A stretch of DNA of 9,950 nt, taken from JBDKTK01 sp039680225 (GTDB lineage: Bacteria > Desulfobacterota > Syntrophia > Syntrophales > UBA4778). Positions 6,242 through 9,950 of this stretch are shown here, one piece after another (the stretch's first letter is position 1; each line of letters begins with the position of its first letter). The notes beneath the pieces were generated by a model, which was given only the letters and a program-made list of their open reading frames with translations, was not told the origin of the DNA and did not search any database. The translations under genes were made by a program, and so were the position numbers. The stretch spans positions 1 through 9,950 of the forward strand of contig JBDKTK010000368.1 in assembly GCA_039680225.1 (NCBI GenBank). The letters run 5' to 3'.

Positions 6242-6277
6242 AGCCTTTGGGGGCCCGATTCCCGGCCCCCAAAGGCT
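6242..6277 (+). terminator. Strong intercistronic hairpin between binding protein and livH (attenuator or mRNA stabiliser)
   Basis: A perfect 14-bp stem joins AGCCTTTGGGGGCC (6242-6255) to GGCCCCCAAAGGCT (6264-6277) over an 8-base loop. The following bases contain only one short run of three T, so full intrinsic termination is not expected. In Liv-type operons the binding protein is needed in excess over the membrane complex. A hairpin here would let part of the transcript stop or be trimmed, and would shield the livJ message. It ends 18 bases before the livH ATG, which has no visible Shine-Dalgarno, so it could also limit livH translation. The stem is seen directly; the function is inferred. 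Confidence 0.6.
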
Positions 6278-6295
6278 CCTGTTTGTGCAGATAAG

Positions 6296-7156
6296 ATGGA
6301 AACTTTTTTTCAGGTCCTGATCGACGGAATCTTGAGCGGCCTGGTTTACGCGCTCGTGGCCGCGGGGCTCTGCCTCATCTGGGGCGTCATGGACATCATC
6401 AATTTCGCCCACGGCGAATTCCTGATGGTCGCCATGTACGTGAGCTACTGGCTGGGCTTTCTTGCCAATATCGATCCCCTTGTTTCGGTGCTCGCCGCCG
6501 GCATTTTCATCTTCATCATCGGGGCGCTGACCTACAGGCTGATCATCAAGTATACGATCGGCAAACCGCCCCTGGCGGCCCTGCTCGCCACCTTCGGGCT
6601 GGCGATGTTCATCAAGAATTTCTGCCTGAACCGCTTCTCCCCGAACTTCCTCATCCTCTCCGATACATGGCTGGGGGACAAGACCTTCCAGATCGGCGGG
6701 GTTATCTTCCCGCTGCCGCAGCTGGCGGCCGGGATACTGGCGCTCGTCGTGATCGGGCTCGTCTATGCACTGATCAATTCCACCCGTTTCGGATGGGCCG
6801 AGCAGGCCACCGCCATGGACAAAGACGCGGCGGAACTCATGGGGATCAACACTGAGCGCATCTACATCATGATCTTCGGTATCGGCGGGGCCTGCGTGGG
6901 GATGGCCGGCGGGATCATGCCGTCATATCTGGCGGTGCACCCCGAGGTCGGCTCGCTGTTCGGGCTCATTGCATTCATCTGCGTGGCCATGGGCGGGTTC
7001 GGGAGCATCCCCGGCGCGCTGTTCGCGGGCCTGCTAGTCGGCATCGTGGAGTCCTTTGCAGGGTTCTACATCGCGCCTGTGTTTAAATACGTTGCAGTTT
7101 TCGGCCTCTACCTGGCGGTCGTATTTTTCAGAAGGAAGGGAATTTTCGGTTGGTAG
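6296..7156 (+). CDS. livH: Branched-chain amino acid-type ABC transporter permease LivH
   Basis: First membrane subunit of the transporter, forming the translocation path together with LivM. The 286 residues match the usual LivH length. The N-terminal 'LIDGILSGLVYALVAAGLCLIWGVMDIINFAHGEFLMVAMY' region (split here by normal family motifs at about 8-48) contains the diagnostic NFAHGEF at 36-42. 'DKDAAELMGINTERIYIMIFGIGGACVGMAGG' at about 176-207 is the cytoplasmic coupling loop and next helix, contacting the ATPases. 'AVAMGGFGSIPGALFAGLLVGIVES'-type sequence closes the protein at about 229-253. Around eight membrane helices are visible. The ATG has no convincing ribosome binding site and lies just after a strong hairpin, so low-level or coupled translation is possible. 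Its stop codon lies within the start of livM. Confidence 0.93.
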   Translation: METFFQVLIDGILSGLVYALVAAGLCLIWGVMDIINFAHGEFLMVAMYVSYWLGFLANIDPLVSVLAAGIFIFIIGALTYRLIIKYTIGKPPLAALLATFGLAMFIKNFCLNRFSPNFLILSDTWLGDKTFQIGGVIFPLPQLAAGILALVVIGLVYALINSTRFGWAEQATAMDKDAAELMGINTERIYIMIFGIGGACVGMAGGIMPSYLAVHPEVGSLFGLIAFICVAMGGFGSIPGALFAGLLVGIVESFAGFYIAPVFKYVAVFGLYLAVVFFRRKGIFGW

Positions 7157-8166
7157 ACCCGGTCAAAAAATCTCTGAGCGGTAAAGACATCGCGGGGCTC
7201 CTGTTCCTGGCGGCCCTGGGCGTGCTGCCGCTCATACCCGGCGTGGCCGACAATTCCTTCCGCATGCATGTCTTCATTCTCATCCTGCTGTATGCCAGCA
7301 TGGCGCAGGCCTGGAACATCATCGGCGGCTATTGCGGCCAGGTGTCGTTCGGCCATTCGGTCTTTTTCGGGATCGGCGCATACGGTGCGGGGATGGCGGT
7401 GGTCACCTACGGCATCGTGCCGTGGCCCGGCATTCTGATCGGGATGGTGGCGGCGGCCGGGGTTGCCGTTCTCATCAGCTATCCGTGTTTCAAGCTGAGC
7501 GGACACTATTTTGCCATCGCCACATTTGCAATCGTCGAGATCTTCAACCGCGTCTTCATGGTCTGGGACTGGGTGGGCGGCGCCCTCGGGCTCGACTACC
7601 CGATCATCGAAGAGGGGCTCAAGAACATCATGTGGGAATCCAAGACGGGTTACTACTACTGCGCTCTGGCCATGTTCGTGATCATCTTCGGCCTGGTGCG
7701 GTGGCTCGAGGGGCACAAGTTCGGGTACTACATGAGGGCGGTCAGGGAAGGGCAGGAGACCGCCGAATCGCTCGGCGTCAACAGCTCGGCAGTGAAGCTC
7801 ACGGCCATGGCCGTCTCGGCCGCCATGGCGGCCCTGTGCGGGGCGTTCTTCGTGCAGTACAACCTGCGGGTCGACCCGCCGATGGTCATGTCGCTTGACG
7901 CTTCGATGAAGTTCGTGCTGATTACTATAATGGGCGGCGCCGGGACTCTCATGGGACCGCTCGCCGGCGCGGCGGTGTTGATCCCGTTGCAGGAATACAC
8001 CCGCGCGTTCTGGGGAGGCCTGGGAGGAGGCGTGGACCTGATCATTTTCGGACTGCTGATCATTGTGATGGTCGTCAAGCAGCCTGCGGGAATGATGGGC
8101 ATTTATCGCGGCATCCGCAAGCGGCTCTCGAAGCGCAAAGGAGGTGCTGACGTTGGCGCTCCTTGA
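7150..8166 (+). CDS. livM: Branched-chain amino acid-type ABC transporter permease LivM
   Basis: Second membrane subunit, pairing with LivH. The 338-residue product carries 'WNIIGGYCGQVSFGHSVFFG' near 56-75, the family hallmark (G-Y-x-G-Q-x-S-F-G-H), and the coupling-loop segment 'FGYYMRAVREGQETAESLG' near 192-210, followed by 'KLTAMAVSAAMAALCGAFF'. Around nine to ten helices can be seen. The chosen start is TTG at 7150, seven bases inside the end of livH. It is preceded by AAGGAAGGG (7132-7140) with a nine-base gap. The next in-frame ATG is some 38 codons later and would remove the first membrane helix (LLFLAALGVLPLIP), so TTG is preferred. The final basic residues 'IRKRLSKRKG' face the cytoplasm. 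It overlaps livG by 14 bases with the preferred livG start. Confidence 0.92.
   Translation: MVDPVKKSLSGKDIAGLLFLAALGVLPLIPGVADNSFRMHVFILILLYASMAQAWNIIGGYCGQVSFGHSVFFGIGAYGAGMAVVTYGIVPWPGILIGMVAAAGVAVLISYPCFKLSGHYFAIATFAIVEIFNRVFMVWDWVGGALGLDYPIIEEGLKNIMWESKTGYYYCALAMFVIIFGLVRWLEGHKFGYYMRAVREGQETAESLGVNSSAVKLTAMAVSAAMAALCGAFFVQYNLRVDPPMVMSLDASMKFVLITIMGGAGTLMGPLAGAAVLIPLQEYTRAFWGGLGGGVDLIIFGLLIIVMVVKQPAGMMGIYRGIRKRLSKRKGGADVGAP
8139..8144 (+). promoter_or_regulatory. Ribosome binding site that decides the livG start
   Basis: AGGAGG at 8139-8144 abuts a possible GTG start at 8144, which leaves no room for initiation there. It lies eight bases before the in-frame TTG at 8153, an ideal gap. The TTG start gives MALLELTDVTMKFG, as expected for LivG N-termini. 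Confidence 0.75.
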
Positions 8167-8908
8167 ACTTACAGACGTTACAATGAAATTCGGCGAACTC
8201 ATCGCCAACGACAGGGTCAGCTTCACCGTGGAGGCCGGATCGATCGTCGGGTTGATCGGCCCCAATGGCGCCGGGAAGACGACCCTGTTCAACTGCATTT
8301 CCGGCCTCTACAAGCCGTTCAGCGGCCGCATTGACTTTGACGGCGCGGATATAACCGGGCTTGCGCCGTACAGGATCGCCCGCCGGGGAGCGGTGCGCAC
8401 CTTCCAGGTCGTGCGCCCCCTCAAGGAAATGACGGTCTTCGACAATGTCCTCATCGGCGCGTTCCTCAAGTCGAAGGACAACCGCGCCGCTTTCGAGAAG
8501 GCGGCCGAGTGCATCCGCCTGTGCGACCTGGAACCGCTGAAAGAAAAGCAGGCCGGGGACCTGCCCATTGCCGGGAAGAAGCGCCTTGAAATGGCAAGGG
8601 CGCTGGCGACAAGCCCCAAGCTGCTGATGCTCGACGAGGTCATGGCGGGGCTGACCCACACGGAGGTGAAGGCGGCGGTGGACGTCATCCTGCGGCTGCG
8701 CGAAAGCGGCATCACGATGATGATCGTCGAGCACGTCATGGAGGCGATCATGCCGATCGCCGACAAGGTCGTGGTGCTCGAAAGCGGGCTCAAGATCGCC
8801 GAAGACGCCCCCGGCCGCATCGTCAACGACGAGCGCGTGATCGAGGCCTATCTCGGTTCGAAGTACAGCCAGCGGTTCAAAGAAAAGCAAAAGGGCGGCG
8901 CATCATGA
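8153..8908 (+). CDS. livG: Branched-chain amino acid-type ABC transporter ATPase LivG
   Basis: One of the two cytoplasmic ATPases driving uptake. Numbered from TTG at 8153, the 251-residue protein has Walker A GPNGAGKTT (36-44), the Q-loop in 'RTFQVVRPLKEMTVFDNV' (near 82-99), Walker B LLMLDE (157-162) and the switch histidine H194 in IVEH. The LivG-specific N-terminal insert 'FDGADITGLAPYRIARRGAVRTFQ' is present. The ABC signature is not LSGGQ but LPIAGKKRLE (137-146). This resembles a LivG subgroup I recall with AGRKRLELARAL, so it need not mean loss of function, but the second Gly and the Gln of the signature are absent. The D-loop region reads MAGLTHTEV. It overlaps livM upstream and livF downstream (ATGA). 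A GTG start at 8144 would add three residues and is less likely. Confidence 0.93.
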   Translation: MALLELTDVTMKFGELIANDRVSFTVEAGSIVGLIGPNGAGKTTLFNCISGLYKPFSGRIDFDGADITGLAPYRIARRGAVRTFQVVRPLKEMTVFDNVLIGAFLKSKDNRAAFEKAAECIRLCDLEPLKEKQAGDLPIAGKKRLEMARALATSPKLLMLDEVMAGLTHTEVKAAVDVILRLRESGITMMIVEHVMEAIMPIADKVVVLESGLKIAEDAPGRIVNDERVIEAYLGSKYSQRFKEKQKGGAS

Positions 8909-9630
8909 CGGAACCGAATAATCCGATCCTGAAAGTCCTCAATATCGACTCCGGCTACGACGACGTGCCGGTCGTTTTCGACGCTTCGCTCGAAGTCATG
9001 CCGGGAGAACTCGTCGCCATCGTCGGCGCGAACGGCGCGGGGAAGACAACAATCATGCGCACGATCTGCGGCCTCTCCCACCCGCTGAAAGGCAAGGTCC
9101 TGTTTGAAGGCAGCGATATTTCTAAAATGCCCGCCAACAGGACCGTGAAGCTCGGGATCAGCTACGTGCCGGAAGGGCGGCGGATATTCGCCAAGCTGTC
9201 GGTAGAGAAAAACCTAGCCCTCGGGGCCTACGCCGAGAATTCGAAAACCGAAACAAAGCGCCGCCTCGAAGAAATGCTGGGGATCTTCCCCGTCCTGCGC
9301 GAGCGCGCCAGGCAGGTCGCCGAGACCCTGAGCGGCGGAGAGCAGCAGATGCTCGCCATTGCGCGCGGCCTCATGTCCAAGCCGAAGCTCCTCATGCTCG
9401 ATGAAATGTCCCTCGGCCTCATGCCCAGCATGGTGGAAAAGATGATGGAGACAGTCATCGCCATCAACCGTGTCGGGACAACCGTCCTCCTCGTGGAACA
9501 GATGGTCCAGGAGGCCCTGGAAATCGCGCATCGCGGATACGTGATCCAGAGCGGCAGGATAGTCCAGTCCGGCGCCGCCCGCGAACTGCTCGACTCCCCC
9601 GAAGTCCGCAAAGCCTACCTGGGGATGTAA
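8905..9630 (+). CDS. livF: Branched-chain amino acid-type ABC transporter ATPase LivF
   Basis: Second ATPase of the complex, expected to pair with LivG. The 241-residue protein has Walker A GANGAGKTT (41-49), the LivF-typical 'LGISYVPEGRRIFAKLSVEKNL' (83-104), a canonical signature LSGGEQQ (142-148), Walker B LLMLDE (162-167), and glutamine Q199 at the switch position in LLVEQ, as is normal for LivF. The length is typical of the family. The ATG overlaps the livG stop by four bases (ATGA), so translation is coupled; only a weak AGGGCGG (8892-8898) precedes it. It is the last gene of the operon, followed within eight bases by the first of two REP-like palindromes. No terminator with a T-run is seen after it. 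Confidence 0.94.
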   Translation: MTEPNNPILKVLNIDSGYDDVPVVFDASLEVMPGELVAIVGANGAGKTTIMRTICGLSHPLKGKVLFEGSDISKMPANRTVKLGISYVPEGRRIFAKLSVEKNLALGAYAENSKTETKRRLEEMLGIFPVLRERARQVAETLSGGEQQMLAIARGLMSKPKLLMLDEMSLGLMPSMVEKMMETVIAINRVGTTVLLVEQMVQEALEIAHRGYVIQSGRIVQSGAARELLDSPEVRKAYLGM

Positions 9631-9637
9631 CCGACAT

Positions 9638-9664
9638 CGCTCGCTGAGCCTGACGAAACGAGCG
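9638..9664 (-). repeat. REP-like palindrome, copy B (inverted)
   Basis: Arms CGCTCG (9638-9643) and CGAGCG (9659-9664) enclose CTGAGCCTGACGAAA. Read on the minus strand it is 27 bases long like copy A, with 21 of 27 positions identical. Most differences fall in the stem and keep it paired. It begins eight bases after the livF stop codon. It may stabilise the 3' end of the operon transcript. Confidence 0.65.
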
Positions 9665-9682
9665 TCACGGGCTTAAACGGCA

Positions 9683-9708
9683 CGGTCATTTCGCTAGTTC
9701 AATGACCG
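9683..9708 (+). repeat. REP-like palindrome, copy C (diverged)
   Basis: Arms CGGTCATT (9683-9690) and AATGACCG (9701-9708) form an 8-bp stem over a 10-base loop. The outer arms and the TTCG following them match copy A in the same orientation, while the loop has lost one base and drifted. Together with copy B it forms a head-to-head pair typical of REP doublets. The rest of the livF to next-gene gap (9709-9805) shows nothing I can name. Confidence 0.55.
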
Positions 9709-9805
9709 GGTTGAAAGCCTGCTGCTCTGCCGAGCGGTGACACAAAAGCGGCAAAATTCTTACATCAGTTCCTGAAATCGCAATCCCGGCCTTTTGAATA
9801 AGCCG

Positions 9806-9834
9806 TTGCTAAATCTTACCAAACAAGCTATAAA
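9806..9834 (+). promoter_or_regulatory. Candidate sigma70-like promoter for the gene starting at 9877
   Basis: TTGCTA (9806-9811) and TATAAA (9829-9834) are exactly 17 bases apart, with four and five matches to the consensus hexamers. Transcription would start near 9841 and leave a leader of about 36 bases. The surrounding sequence is AT-rich compared with the operon. Seen by eye; not tested. Confidence 0.5.
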
Positions 9835-9876
9835 AAATCCATCATCTGCATCTGGACGCCCCCTCGGAGCTGATTT

Positions 9877-9950
9877 ATGACTCGACTTTCAGTGGCCCTT
9901 TTGTCTCTCATTCTCTTGAGCAGTGTTACTTTTGCAGCCGGACCCCCTTC
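9877..9950 (+). CDS. N-terminus of an exported protein, cut off by the window end
   Basis: ATG at 9877 is preceded by GGAG (9866-9869) with a seven-base gap and by a well-spaced promoter. The 24 visible codons read MTRLSVALLSLILLSSVTFA, then AGPP. This is a Sec signal peptide: a short basic start, a hydrophobic core from L4 to about V17, and a likely cut after TFA (A20) or A21. The mature protein lies beyond the window, so no function can be given. It is not overlapped by the Liv operon and probably is a separate transcription unit. Confidence 0.7.
   Translation, partial: MTRLSVALLSLILLSSVTFAAGPP

Noticed and set aside
5360..6412. 350-codon open frame on the minus strand opposite the binding-protein gene
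   Set aside because: It runs through the intercistronic hairpin and palindrome, has no plausible ribosome binding site, and mirrors a strongly supported coding frame.
7108..8298. 396-codon open frame on the minus strand opposite livM
   Set aside because: It is rich in His, Asp and Arg without recognisable motifs and fully antisense to a well-conserved permease gene.
8075..8890. 271-codon open frame on the minus strand opposite livG
   Set aside because: Antisense to an ATPase with all the expected core motifs; its composition is typical of reverse-strand translation of such genes.

Overview
This window reads as a transporter-rich stretch of a moderately GC-rich, Gram-negative-type chromosome. 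The genes point to an anaerobe that takes up organic acids or amino acids. An iron-sulfur flavoprotein, a membrane-tethered TAXI-type binding protein, a divalent-anion symporter and a full branched-chain amino acid (Liv/HAAT) ABC transporter together are most reminiscent of Deltaproteobacteria (Desulfobacterota), for example syntrophs or sulfate reducers. That placement is an inference from gene content only. No rRNA, tRNA, CRISPR array, transposase or phage gene was seen.

Left part (1-3101): a TAXI-family binding protein on the minus strand (32-1378) diverges from a BASS/SBF-like membrane transporter on the plus strand (1508-2431). Their 126-129 bp shared upstream region holds a perfect 10-bp inverted repeat with half-sites 32 bp apart, and a 9-codon leader ORF whose stop overlaps the transporter start. 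The transporter converges, with a single base between stops, on an Isf-type iron-sulfur flavoprotein on the minus strand (2433-3101).

Middle (3102-4915): a DASS/SLC13-type anion permease lies on the minus strand (3233-4630). It is followed by a C-rich/G-rich repeat of a kind common in bacterial intergenic regions, which also forms a G-quadruplex motif on the transcript strand. A 285-bp AT-richer divergent promoter region separates it from the Liv operon.

Right part (4916-9630): a plus-strand operon in the order binding protein, LivH, LivM, LivG, LivF. The binding protein is separated from the rest by 99 bp containing a REP-like palindrome and a 14-bp perfect hairpin. The four downstream genes overlap each other and are surely co-translated. 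Two further copies of the same REP-like palindrome lie just after livF, and the stem positions differ between copies in a compensatory way. From 9877 a new gene begins with a signal peptide and runs off the window, preceded by a good sigma70-like promoter.

The locus is mostly well-known families. The points worth a second look are the covarying palindromes that bracket livHMGF, the unusual two-anchor TAXI protein, the missing canonical cation-site residues in two secondary transporters, and the asymmetric ATP sites expected for LivG/LivF. I did not find evidence of a wholly new system.
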